64,000 bases of DNA from the NCBI GenBank assembly GCA_965268675.1, contig OZ254179.1, positions 372,001-436,000 of the forward strand, written 5' to 3'. A model generated the notes under the pieces. The model was not told the origin of the DNA. It did not search any database and worked only from the letters and a program-made list of their open reading frames with translations. Numbering within the stretch: position 1 is the stretch's first letter; every line of letters begins with the position of its first letter. Source of the DNA: AAA044-D11 sp009705075 (GTDB taxonomy: Bacteria; Actinomycetota; Actinomycetes; Nanopelagicales; Nanopelagicaceae). Shown here piece after piece: positions 45,117 to 53,265 of the stretch. The translations under genes were made by a program, and so were the position numbers.

Positions 45117-45884
45117 ATGGGAATTGAGACTGTAATCTTCCTGGTCATTGCCGCAGGTTTTGCCGGGTTTGTTGATGCGGTTGCTGGTGGTGGCGGGCTA
45201 ATTCAACTTCCAGCGCTCTTAATCGGGCTATCCGAAAAGCCGATTCCCATGATTCTTGGAACCAATAAAGTAATTTCAATTTTCGGAACTTCTTCTGCTG
45301 CAGCAAATTATTTCCGCAGCGTTAAACCAGATCTAAAACTAACTTCTTACATGGCGCTACCCGCCTTTGTTGGTTCAATGGCAGGTGCCCGACTTGCGAG
45401 TTCATTCCCAACCTCGGTTTTTAGACCGTTAATCATTGTTTTATTGATAAGCGTTGCGATTTACACCTGGTGCAAACCTGAACTTGGAATTACCGAAGCA
45501 CTTCGCTTCACTGATCGTCGTCGCCATCAGATAGTTGTTGGCCTTGGGCTAACTATCGGTTTCTACGATGGCATCTTTGGACCTGGTACCGGAACCTTCC
45601 TAGTCTTTCTTCTCGTTGGTTTAGTTGGATATGCATTTTTAAAGGCTTCCGCTACGGCGAAGCTAGTGAATATCGCGACTAACTTGGGTGCCATCATATC
45701 CTTCCAGTTAACAGGACATATCTGGTGGAAACTCGGCTTAGCCCTTGCAGTAGCAAATGTTTGCGGCGCTATCTTTGGTTCAAGGTTGGCAATGCGTGGC
45801 GGTTCACCATTGGTTCGAAAAGTTTTCCTCGTAGTGACGACAATTCTGATTGCAAAAGTGGGTTATGATTGGCTCGCTAACTAA
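45117..45884 (+). CDS. TSUP-family membrane transporter (TauE/SafE type)
   Basis: Putative anion permease of 255 residues with about seven hydrophobic segments. The GFAGFVDAVAGGGGLIQLPALL start and the repeated half with FYDGIFGPGTGTFLVF are the two glycine-rich TSUP repeats. Family members move sulfite, sulfoacetate, taurine or related anions; the substrate here cannot be told. It starts 4 nt after proS with no clear ribosome binding site, suggesting translational coupling. Confidence 0.87.
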   Translation: MGIETVIFLVIAAGFAGFVDAVAGGGGLIQLPALLIGLSEKPIPMILGTNKVISIFGTSSAAANYFRSVKPDLKLTSYMALPAFVGSMAGARLASSFPTSVFRPLIIVLLISVAIYTWCKPELGITEALRFTDRRRHQIVVGLGLTIGFYDGIFGPGTGTFLVFLLVGLVGYAFLKASATAKLVNIATNLGAIISFQLTGHIWWKLGLALAVANVCGAIFGSRLAMRGGSPLVRKVFLVVTTILIAKVGYDWLAN

Positions 45885-45911
45885 AACTTAATACAGGAAA
45901 GGCAGAATGAA

Positions 45912-46346
45912 ATGCCATTGAACGAGGAAATAAGCGCCGCAATCAGGCCAATAATTGAAGCATCTGGAAATTACTTAGAAGAGCTCACAATTACCACCGC
46001 TGGAAAAGTAAAAATCCTTACGGTAATTGTTGATAGCGATTCCCATTTAAATTTAGATCAAGTTACCGCCGTTACCAAAGAGATTTCAGAAACCATCGAA
46101 GCGCTTCCTGCGCTGGGCGATAGCACATTCACACTGGAAGTATCTTCACCAGGGCTAGATCGACCACTCACAAAACCTCGCCACTGGCGCAAAAATCTCA
46201 ACCGGCTTGCAAAGGTAACCGTGCAAAGCGGCTCAGTAATTGAAGGTCGGATCGGTGAAGCCACAGAATCAACTGTGCTTGTTGGAGACGAAAAGGTTTC
46301 CTTTGAAGATATCAAGCGCGCTGTCTTAGAGATTGAATTCAAATGA
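45912..46346 (+). CDS. rimP: Ribosome maturation factor RimP
   Basis: Assembly factor for the 30S subunit, 144 residues, with the two-domain RimP fold. The conserved segment LEVSSPGLDRPLTKPRHW marks the N-terminal domain end, and the C-terminal Sm-like barrel follows. It starts the rimP-nusA-ylxR-infB group found across bacteria. ATG 45912 follows AGGAAAGG. The stop overlaps the nusA start by 4 nt. Confidence 0.94.
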   Translation: MPLNEEISAAIRPIIEASGNYLEELTITTAGKVKILTVIVDSDSHLNLDQVTAVTKEISETIEALPALGDSTFTLEVSSPGLDRPLTKPRHWRKNLNRLAKVTVQSGSVIEGRIGEATESTVLVGDEKVSFEDIKRAVLEIEFK

Positions 46347-47377
46347 GCGTAGATGTAGATGCGCTAATTGCGCTAACAATTGAACGAGAGATTCCGCTAG
46401 AAAAAATGATTAGCGCAATCGAAAATGCGGTAACAGAAGCCTATGTCGCTCTCGAAGATGCAAAGCCACAAGGGCGCGCAGTTTTAAACCGCGTTGATGG
46501 TGAAATTTTAATTCACGTACCACAATTTAATGAAGAGGGTATCTACACCGAAACAATTACCCATATGCCTGAAGGCTTTGAGCAAGTGATTAAATCAATT
46601 ACGCGCAAAGAGATTAAACAGCGCATGCGGGCTGCCAAAGATGCAGATGTGGTCGAAGAGTTTTCGGCAAATGTTGGCGATGTAATTTCCGGAGTAATTC
46701 AGCAGGGTCGAGATTCAACAATTGTTTATGTTGACCTGGGCCGCGTTGAAGGAAAAATCCCACCAAATGAGCAGGTCCCAACTGAGAGCTATGTTCATGG
46801 TCAACGGATTAAGTGTTTTGTGGTTGAAGTTAAACAAGGGTTAAAGGGTCCAGAAGTTACGCTCTCCAGAACTCATCCACTTCTTGTGAAAACTCTTTTC
46901 ACTCTAGAAGTTCCTGAAATAAAAGATGGCATAGTTGAAATTGTTGGAATCTCGCGTGAACCAGGATTTAGAAGCAAAGTATCTGTGAGATCTCATCGCG
47001 CAGGAGTTAGTCCTAAGGGCGCACTTATTGGTCCAGTTGGCGCTCGTGCAAAAGCTGTTATGGATGAGTTAAATGGCGAGAAGATTGACATCGTGGATTA
47101 CTCAGAAAATCCAGCCGTATATGTAGCTAACGCACTTGCGCCTGCAAAAGTTTCAAGTTGTGAAGTAGTAGATCTTGAAAGTAAATCTGCCAAGGTAATC
47201 GTTCCTGATTATCAACTCTCACTTGCCATCGGTAAAGATGGACAGAATGCTCGCCTTGCTGCACGGCTGACAGGTTGGCGGATTGATATCCATCCGGATA
47301 ATCCGGTGGAGCGAATCCAAAAGCCGAAGCCAGAAGTTGTAGAAGAGCTAGAAGTAGAGGGTGAATTTCCCGCATAA
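46343..47377 (+). CDS. nusA: Transcription termination/antitermination factor NusA
   Basis: RNA polymerase-binding factor that affects pausing, termination and rRNA antitermination. The N-terminal polymerase-binding domain (1-120), S1 domain (about 125-195, GDVISGVIQQGRDSTIVYVDL) and KH domains (RSHRAGVSPKGALIGPVG and the LSLAIGKDGQNARLAARLTGW region) are in order. At 344 residues it lacks the C-terminal acidic repeats of E. coli NusA, as is usual in actinobacteria. Confidence 0.95.
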   Translation: MSVDVDALIALTIEREIPLEKMISAIENAVTEAYVALEDAKPQGRAVLNRVDGEILIHVPQFNEEGIYTETITHMPEGFEQVIKSITRKEIKQRMRAAKDADVVEEFSANVGDVISGVIQQGRDSTIVYVDLGRVEGKIPPNEQVPTESYVHGQRIKCFVVEVKQGLKGPEVTLSRTHPLLVKTLFTLEVPEIKDGIVEIVGISREPGFRSKVSVRSHRAGVSPKGALIGPVGARAKAVMDELNGEKIDIVDYSENPAVYVANALAPAKVSSCEVVDLESKSAKVIVPDYQLSLAIGKDGQNARLAARLTGWRIDIHPDNPVERIQKPKPEVVEELEVEGEFPA

Positions 47378-47465
47378 ATTCAGGCCAGATGGTTGGGGAT
47401 TGGGAACATCCGATTTTCACGAGTAAGGTTGGCCCCTGATAGTTTAAAAATGCGAGGGATAAGAG

Positions 47466-47708
47466 ATGCCGATTCCGATTCGGAGCTGCATAGCTTGTCG
47501 CAAGCGAGAGAACTTCAGTGAACTACTTCGCGTAGTTCGGGTCGGAAATCAGGTCTTACCTGACGAAGGCCGCCGCAAATTTGGTCGCGGTGCTTGGTTA
47601 CATCAAAGATGTTTTGATGTCGCTAAGGAGCGCAGATCATTTCAACGGGCCTTTAGAACAGATGAGAATCTTTCGACAGAACCGCTGGAAAAGTATTTAA
47701 ATAATTAG
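47466..47708 (+). CDS. ylxR: YlxR family RNA-binding protein
   Basis: Small basic protein of 80 residues with the DUF448 marks RSCIACRKR and GRGAWLHQRC. It is nearly always encoded between nusA and infB; in B. subtilis the homologue has been described as a nucleoid-associated regulator that affects RNase P activity. ATG 47466 follows GAGGGATAAGAG. Confidence 0.9.
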   Translation: MPIPIRSCIACRKRENFSELLRVVRVGNQVLPDEGRRKFGRGAWLHQRCFDVAKERRSFQRAFRTDENLSTEPLEKYLNN

Positions 47709-47746
47709 TTGTAAAGCTAGTTATAAAACTATAAGGAGCGAAAGCT

Positions 47747-47776
47747 ATGTCAAACCCAAATTGGGAAACAAAGTAA
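47747..47776 (+). CDS. Possible nine-codon leader ORF before infB
   Basis: ATG 47747 opens a 9-residue frame, MSNPNWETK, ending at TAA. A full AAGGAG (47733-47738) sits 8 nt before it, a better ribosome binding site than most real genes here have. Just after the stop is a 7-bp hairpin (47778-47784 with 47792-47798). The pair resembles a leader-peptide regulatory unit for infB. The peptide also recalls the N-terminus of O-acetylhomoserine sulfhydrylases, but nine residues prove nothing. Confidence 0.35.
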   Translation: MSNPNWETK

Positions 47777-47855
47777 CCATGAGCACCGCGCGCTCATGAT
47801 TAAGGCATTAATTTAGGCTCCAATTAAGACGTGGGGCCAAGACAGGAAGGCAACT

Positions 47856-50534
47856 GTGGCAAAGGTCCGCGTTTACGAATTAGCAAAAGAATTAGGTTTA
47901 GAGAGCAAAGAGCTCCTCGCTAAGTTACAAGAAGTCGGCGAGTTCGTTCGATCTGCATCATCAACCGTTGAAGCACCTGTTGTGCGCAAGTTGATGGATA
48001 AGTTTCCAGATCTAAAAGCAGCAGAGGCTGCGCCAAAGCCAGTAAAGAAGGCAGCTGCGAAGAAGACTGCTGCCAAGAAAGCGGCAACACCTACTGCAGA
48101 AGAGATTGAAGCTGCACTTGCCGCGCTTCCAGAAGCCACACGCGAACAACTTTCCAAAGCCCAGAGTGAAATTCCAGTTGCTCCTATTGCACCTGTAACC
48201 CCGGTAACTCCAGCTACTCCACCTCCCGCACCACCACGTGGTGGAAATAATGCTTTCGGTTCTGGCGCACCTGCAATGCCACGACCACCTCGCGCTGGAA
48301 ACAATCCATTTGGTTCTGGTACAAATGCAATGCCACGTCCACCAGCACAACGACCATTGCGTCCAGGTGAACGTCCACCGATGTCAGGTGCACGCCCAGG
48401 TTCTGTTCGTCCAGGTTTTGCTGCACGGCCACAACAAGGTCGCCCAACAACTGGTGCACCAACAAGCGGTGGCCGCCCAGGTGGCGCAACAACTGGCGCA
48501 CCAAATTCAAATTCACCATATCGCACACCAAATGCAAACGCCGGTGGCGCACCAACAACGTTCGGTGGTCCTGGCGGTAAAGGTGGCGGACGCCATCAAC
48601 GTGGCGGAACTGCTGGAGCATTCGGAAAACAAGGCGGAAAATCTCGCAAAGCGCATAAGAGTAAGAAAGCGTTGCGTGAAGAGTTCGACAATATGGCGGC
48701 ACCATCACTTGGTGGCGCAATTATTCCGCACGGCGATGGCAGTTCAACGATTCGTTTACGTCGCGGTGCAACACTTATGGATTTTGCAGAGAAGATTGGT
48801 GGCGATCCAGCAGCGTTAGTTTCAGCGCTATTCCACTTAGGTGAAATGGTTACTGCTACTCAATCGGTTGATGAAGATACCTTCACACTTCTTGGCGCAG
48901 AACTTGGCTACAAAATTCAAGTTGTAAGTCCAGAAGATGAAGATCGTGAACTTCTAGAACAATTCGATATTAATCTTGAGCAAGAGCTTGCAGATATCGA
49001 TGATGCCGATCTCGTTGTGCGCTCGCCAATCGTTACGGTTATGGGCCACGTAGATCACGGTAAGACCAGTTTGCTAGATGCAATTCGCAAGACCGAAGTC
49101 GGTCGCGGTGAAGCCGGTGGAATTACACAGCACATTGGCGCGTACCAAATTCACCACGATCACGAAGGTCAAAATCGCGCAATTACCTTTATCGATACGC
49201 CAGGTCACGAAGCGTTCACAGCGATGCGTGCACGTGGTGCGAAGGTAACTGATATCGCGGTCCTAGTTGTTGCTGCAGATGACGGCGTTATGCCGCAAAC
49301 AATTGAAGCCTTAAACCATGCACAAGCGGCGGATGTGCCAATTGTTGTTGCGGTTAACAAGGTGGATAAAGAGGGCGCAAATCCAGACAAGATTCGTCAA
49401 CAATTAACTGAATACAACTTGATTGCAGAAGAGTACGGCGGAACAACAATGTTCATCAACGTATCTGCAAAATCAGGTGTTGGTATAGATGAGCTAATTG
49501 ATGCAATTCTTCTTACCGCAGATGCCGCAATTGATCTTCGCGCAATCGCAGATGATGTTGCTCGCGGTGTTGCAATTGAAGCGAACCTAGATAAGGGTCG
49601 CGGTCCAGTTGCTACAGTCCTTGTTCAACGCGGAACTCTTCACGTTGGAGATGCAATTGTTGCTGGTGGTGCATTCGGTCGCGTTCGTGCGATGTTGGAT
49701 GAAAATGGCGATGCCGTAACTGAAGCCGGTCCATCTCGTCCAGTCCAGGTTCTCGGATTCACATCTGTTCCAGGTGCTGGTGATTCATTTATCGTCGCTG
49801 AAGATGACCGAACCGCTCGTCAGATTGCAGAGAAGCGTCAGCTTGCAATGCGAAATGCACTGCTCGCAAAGACCCGCAAGAAGGTTTCACTTGAAGACTT
49901 CATGGAGCAATCCAAGATCAGCACACTCAATCTCATTCTCAAGGGTGACGTTTCTGGTTCTGTTGAAGCACTTGAAGATGCGTTGCTACAACTCGATGTT
50001 GGAAGCGATGTTGATCTTCGCGTTATTCACCGCGGTGTAGGTGCAATTACCAAGGGCGATGTAACACTTGCATCTGCCTCAACTGCAGTAATCATCGGCT
50101 TTAACGTAAAGCCAGAACCACAAACTGCGATCTTTGCCGAAGTAGAAGGCGTAGAGATTCGTTTCTACACCGTTATTTACAATGCAATCGAAGAGATTGA
50201 AGCTTCACTCAAGGGCTTGCTAAAGCCAGAGTTCGAAGAAGTAGTTCTTGGAAATGCTGAAGTTCGCGACATCTTCAAATCAAGCAAGTTTGGAAATATC
50301 TCAGGTTGCTTGGTTCAAGATGGAACTATCAGACGAAATGCTAAGGCCAGAACTCTTCGTGGCGGCACTGTTATCGGCGAAGGTTTAGTCGTTGATTCAT
50401 TACGCCGATTTAAGGATGATGCAACTGAAGTTAAGGATGGATACGAGTGCGGTATTGGACTCGGTTCATTCAAGGACATTCAAGTTGGCGACATCATTCA
50501 GACCTACGAGTTACGCGAGAAGAAGCGCGCATAA
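47856..50534 (+). CDS. infB: Translation initiation factor IF-2
   Basis: GTPase that brings fMet-tRNA to the 30S subunit and drives subunit joining. The IF2_N domain (1-50, VRVYELAKELGLESKELL) is followed by a Lys/Ala then Pro/Gly/Arg-rich linker to about residue 290, a second IF2_N-like helical domain, and the G domain from G397-H-V-D-H-G-K403-T (with DTPGHEAF and NKVDKEG). Domains II to IV complete the 892 residues. GTG 47856 with AGGAAGG gives the conserved AKVRVYELAKE start. Confidence 0.97.
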   Translation: MAKVRVYELAKELGLESKELLAKLQEVGEFVRSASSTVEAPVVRKLMDKFPDLKAAEAAPKPVKKAAAKKTAAKKAATPTAEEIEAALAALPEATREQLSKAQSEIPVAPIAPVTPVTPATPPPAPPRGGNNAFGSGAPAMPRPPRAGNNPFGSGTNAMPRPPAQRPLRPGERPPMSGARPGSVRPGFAARPQQGRPTTGAPTSGGRPGGATTGAPNSNSPYRTPNANAGGAPTTFGGPGGKGGGRHQRGGTAGAFGKQGGKSRKAHKSKKALREEFDNMAAPSLGGAIIPHGDGSSTIRLRRGATLMDFAEKIGGDPAALVSALFHLGEMVTATQSVDEDTFTLLGAELGYKIQVVSPEDEDRELLEQFDINLEQELADIDDADLVVRSPIVTVMGHVDHGKTSLLDAIRKTEVGRGEAGGITQHIGAYQIHHDHEGQNRAITFIDTPGHEAFTAMRARGAKVTDIAVLVVAADDGVMPQTIEALNHAQAADVPIVVAVNKVDKEGANPDKIRQQLTEYNLIAEEYGGTTMFINVSAKSGVGIDELIDAILLTADAAIDLRAIADDVARGVAIEANLDKGRGPVATVLVQRGTLHVGDAIVAGGAFGRVRAMLDENGDAVTEAGPSRPVQVLGFTSVPGAGDSFIVAEDDRTARQIAEKRQLAMRNALLAKTRKKVSLEDFMEQSKISTLNLILKGDVSGSVEALEDALLQLDVGSDVDLRVIHRGVGAITKGDVTLASASTAVIIGFNVKPEPQTAIFAEVEGVEIRFYTVIYNAIEEIEASLKGLLKPEFEEVVLGNAEVRDIFKSSKFGNISGCLVQDGTIRRNAKARTLRGGTVIGEGLVVDSLRRFKDDATEVKDGYECGIGLGSFKDIQVGDIIQTYELREKKRA
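48237..48344 (+). repeat. Two-copy 54-nt tandem repeat in the IF-2 linker
   Basis: Bases 48237-48290 and 48291-48344 encode two 18-residue units of the form R-x-G-N-N-x-F-G-S-G-x-x-A-M-P-R-P-P. The units differ mainly at synonymous sites and four residues, so the duplication is not recent. It lengthens the disordered linker. Confidence 0.75.
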
Positions 50535-50537
50535 CAA

Positions 50538-50957
50538 ATGGCCTCAAATCGTGCACTGAAAGTGGCAGATCGAATTAAAGAGATTGTTGCTGAAGCTCTT
50601 GAGACGCGGGTTAAAGATCCGCGTCTTGGCTTCATTACTCTCACTGATGTTCGAGTGACCGGCGACCTGCAGCAAGCCTCTATTTTTTATACCGTGCTTG
50701 GCGATGAGGCGGCACGAACAGCAACTGCAATTGCGCTGAATTCTGCGCGTGGAATGTTGAGAACTGAAGTTGGTCGAACTCTTGGACTTCGAATAACTCC
50801 ATCACTTGAATTTTTCCAAGATGGCTTGCAAGAGAGCGCTTCTGCAATGAATGACTTGTTATTTGAAGTTGCTCGTAAAGATGCCGAACTTGCTAAGGCT
50901 CGCGAAGGTGCAAAGCCAGCTGGCGAAGCTGATCCTTATAAGCGCACTGAAGAATAA
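50538..50957 (+). CDS. rbfA: 30S ribosome-binding factor A
   Basis: KH-fold assembly factor for 30S maturation and cold adaptation, 139 residues. The start MASNRALKVADRIKEIVAE and the VKDPRLGFITLTDVRVTGD segment are diagnostic. It follows infB after 3 nt and precedes truB, as in most actinobacteria. Confidence 0.95.
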   Translation: MASNRALKVADRIKEIVAEALETRVKDPRLGFITLTDVRVTGDLQQASIFYTVLGDEAARTATAIALNSARGMLRTEVGRTLGLRITPSLEFFQDGLQESASAMNDLLFEVARKDAELAKAREGAKPAGEADPYKRTEE

Positions 50958-50964
50958 ATCCATT

Positions 50965-51831
50965 ATGCAAGGCTTCGCGCTGATTGATAAAGCCGCTGGC
51001 ATGACAAGTCATGATGTCGTAGCAAAAGCGCGAAAAGAATTCGGAACAAAGCGGGTTGGGCATGCCGGGACTTTGGATCCAATGGCTACCGGAGTTTTAG
51101 TACTTGGAGTCGGCACAGCAACCAGGCTTTTGCAATATGTAACTGATGGCACCAAGAGATACGAAGCGACAATTCGCCTGGGCCAGAGCACGCACACTGA
51201 TGATCGTGAAGGCGAAGTTACCTCCGTAACTGATGCATCTAACATAACCGACAATCAGGTTAGCGACGGTGTTAAGAAATTTATAGGAAACATTGCACAG
51301 AGACCGAACTCTGTTTCCGCAATAAAAATTGATGGAAAGCGCGCACACCAACGAGTCAGAGATGGCGAAGAAGTAAATATTCCGGCTCGTGAAGTAAAAG
51401 TAGACTCGATAGAAGTTATTTCGATTGTCAGAATCGACCAATTCATTGATGTTCAGGTTGTGGTTACTTGTAGCGCTGGAACATATATCCGGGCGATCGC
51501 GAGGGACTTAGGGGAGTTGTTAAAAGTCGGCGGCCATTTAACTCAACTTCGCCGAACCTTAGTTTCGCCATTCGATATTTCAGAGTGCTCCGAACTTTCC
51601 AGCAACAACATAATCTCAGTAGCAGCAGGCATCTCGCGAATTCTTCCGGTTCGAACCATCGACTTTGCCGAAGCGAATGAAATTTCATTTGGGCGAGCAA
51701 TTCCGGCTAGTAACAAAATTGGAGCAGTTGCAGCCCTCGACCAGAGCGGAGAATTTGTCGCTCTTCTATTGGATAAAGAGATTGCCGGAAAGATTGTTGC
51801 AACACCAACCCTGGTAAGCGTGAAAGAATAA
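50965..51831 (+). CDS. truB: tRNA pseudouridine(55) synthase
   Basis: Makes pseudouridine 55 in the T arm of tRNAs. ATG 50965 gives MQGFALIDKAAGMTSHDVV, the family start; a longer in-frame ATG at 50851 would lie inside rbfA. The catalytic aspartate is D38 in HAGTLDPMATGVLVLG. A C-terminal PUA-like region completes the 288 residues. It is 7 nt after rbfA and 4 nt before ribF. Confidence 0.95.
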   Translation: MQGFALIDKAAGMTSHDVVAKARKEFGTKRVGHAGTLDPMATGVLVLGVGTATRLLQYVTDGTKRYEATIRLGQSTHTDDREGEVTSVTDASNITDNQVSDGVKKFIGNIAQRPNSVSAIKIDGKRAHQRVRDGEEVNIPAREVKVDSIEVISIVRIDQFIDVQVVVTCSAGTYIRAIARDLGELLKVGGHLTQLRRTLVSPFDISECSELSSNNIISVAAGISRILPVRTIDFAEANEISFGRAIPASNKIGAVAALDQSGEFVALLLDKEIAGKIVATPTLVSVKE

Positions 51832-51835
51832 CCCA

Positions 51836-52726
51836 ATGGTCGAAGCCGGTAATTGCGTACTCATCGGAATTTTTGATGGGGTACATGCTGGCCACCAAGA
51901 GTTACTTAAGGAAGCAAAGTTGCACGGCCGAGTTATTGCCTTAACTTTCTATCCTCATCCAACTGCCATATTTGCCCCAGAACGAACTCCAATGCAGCTA
52001 CTTCCTTTAGCTCATCGCATTACACAATTGAAGGCACATGGTGCGGACGAAGTTGTTGTAATCGACTTTACTAAAGAGTTTGCCGCCTTAAGCCCCGATG
52101 AATTTATCGATCAGATATTAGTTAAAAAACTTTCAGCCAATCGTGTTGTTGTGGGCGAGAATTTTACCTTTGGGCATAAGGCGCAAGGCACTGCACATTA
52201 TCTCCAGGCTCAGAAAAAAGGCTTTGAAACTTCGATTGTTAAGCTCTCGGAAAATCGTGGCAACCCCGTTTCGTCTTCTCGAATTAGAGGTTTGATCTTC
52301 GATGGTGAGATCGATCGGGCTAGTGAATTATTGACGCGCAATCATTATCTAACTGGTCCAGTAGTACACGGTGAAAAACGTGGCCGTGAGATTGGTTATC
52401 CGACTGCAAACATAGGGTTAGATGCTCTTGCATGTATTCCAGCAGATGGTGTTTATGCCGGCTGGTTAACAGTAGAAGGTGTTCGTTGGGCTGCGGCAAT
52501 TTCAATAGGAACTAACCCAACATTTCCTGGCGTTCGCGGTCGTCAGGTTGAAGCGTATGCAATTGATCAGAAAGATTTAGATTTATACGACAAGATTGCA
52601 ACAATCGAATTTACCCAACGACTTCGAGATACCTTGAAGTTTGATTCGCTGGATTCGTTGTTAATTCAGATGAAGGCTGATTGTGACGAGGCCGCTAAAT
52701 TGACGGGATTTACCCGCGTAAATTAG
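51836..52726 (+). CDS. ribF: Bifunctional riboflavin kinase/FMN adenylyltransferase
   Basis: Makes FMN and FAD from riboflavin. The N-terminal nucleotidyltransferase domain has the HxGH-type motif in IGIFDGVHAGHQ and the GENFTFGHKAQG and SSSRIRGL segments. The C-terminal kinase domain begins near residue 180 (HGEKRGREIGYPTANIG). At 296 residues it is slightly short, because the N-terminus before the first strand is clipped to about seven residues. It sits next to truB as usual. Confidence 0.93.
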   Translation: MVEAGNCVLIGIFDGVHAGHQELLKEAKLHGRVIALTFYPHPTAIFAPERTPMQLLPLAHRITQLKAHGADEVVVIDFTKEFAALSPDEFIDQILVKKLSANRVVVGENFTFGHKAQGTAHYLQAQKKGFETSIVKLSENRGNPVSSSRIRGLIFDGEIDRASELLTRNHYLTGPVVHGEKRGREIGYPTANIGLDALACIPADGVYAGWLTVEGVRWAAAISIGTNPTFPGVRGRQVEAYAIDQKDLDLYDKIATIEFTQRLRDTLKFDSLDSLLIQMKADCDEAAKLTGFTRVN

Positions 52727-52846
52727 GTGCTGATTGGGTGGATTTCTCCAGATCAAATGGCGCTGGTAGCCTTGCCCCACAACAAGCGAGCAATCGAGCC
52801 TTCGTGAATCACACCGAGGCCCTCGTGAAAGTAAAGGGAGTACCAA

Positions 52847-53116
52847 ATGGCGTTACAACCGTCAGTTAAAAAAGAAATCATTGCTAAGTACGGCGCTTCC
52901 GCTACTGACACAGGAAGTCCTGAAGCACAGGTCGCATTGCTATCAAAGCGAATTGAAGAACTCACCGAACACCTAAAGGTTAATAAGAACGATCACCACA
53001 ACCGTCGTGGTCTAATTCTTATGGTCGGTAAGCGTCGTCGTATCCTGCAATATCTTGCAAAGACCGATGTAACACGTTACAGAGCGATTATCGAAAAACT
53101 CGGTATTCGTCGCTAA
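52847..53116 (+). CDS. rpsO: 30S ribosomal protein S15
   Basis: Primary 16S rRNA-binding protein of 89 residues with the DTGSPEAQVALLSKRI and HHNRRGLILMVGKRRRIL segments that bind helices 20-22. AAAGGGAG precedes ATG 52847. The 120-nt gap before it contains two related short stretches (CTTCGTGAA and CTCGTGAAA) and a CGAG-GCC-CTCG hairpin; S15 often autoregulates through such leaders, but no pseudoknot could be assigned. Confidence 0.97.
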   Translation: MALQPSVKKEIIAKYGASATDTGSPEAQVALLSKRIEELTEHLKVNKNDHHNRRGLILMVGKRRRILQYLAKTDVTRYRAIIEKLGIRR

Positions 53117-53132
53117 ATTAGCAAAACTCACT

Positions 53133-53238
53133 CATCAGTAAATCGGTCCTCGGTTGTGGCTTCCGGGCTAACTTTCTTAGAGCTTAATTCGAAAAAAAGT
53201 AAATCCCGTGGGCTTCCATCGAAGATCCGTTGCTGATG
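53133..53238 (+). ncRNA. Structured pnp leader, probable actino-pnp RNA motif
   Basis: CATCAGTAA (53133-53141) pairs with TTGCTGATG (53230-53238), nine base pairs with one T-G wobble. The stem continues after a 2-nt bulge as CGG/CCG (53144-53146 with 53227-53229). It encloses about 80 nt with further GC pairings (CGGG with CCCG, CTTC with GAAG) and ends 27 nt before the pnp ATG. The actino-pnp RNA family is defined as a conserved element upstream of exoribonuclease genes in actinobacteria. I have not aligned it to the family model, so the name rests on position and fold. Confidence 0.6.
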
Positions 53239-53265
53239 TGTGTTCATTAGAAATGGAGTCGACCT

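Noticed and set aside
47873..48526. 217-residue open frame antisense to infB, with companions at 48214-48720 (-) and 48238-48819 (+)
   Set aside because: They lie over the Pro/Gly/Arg-rich IF-2 linker, whose codon bias creates long stop-free shadow frames; the translations are low-complexity and have no start context.
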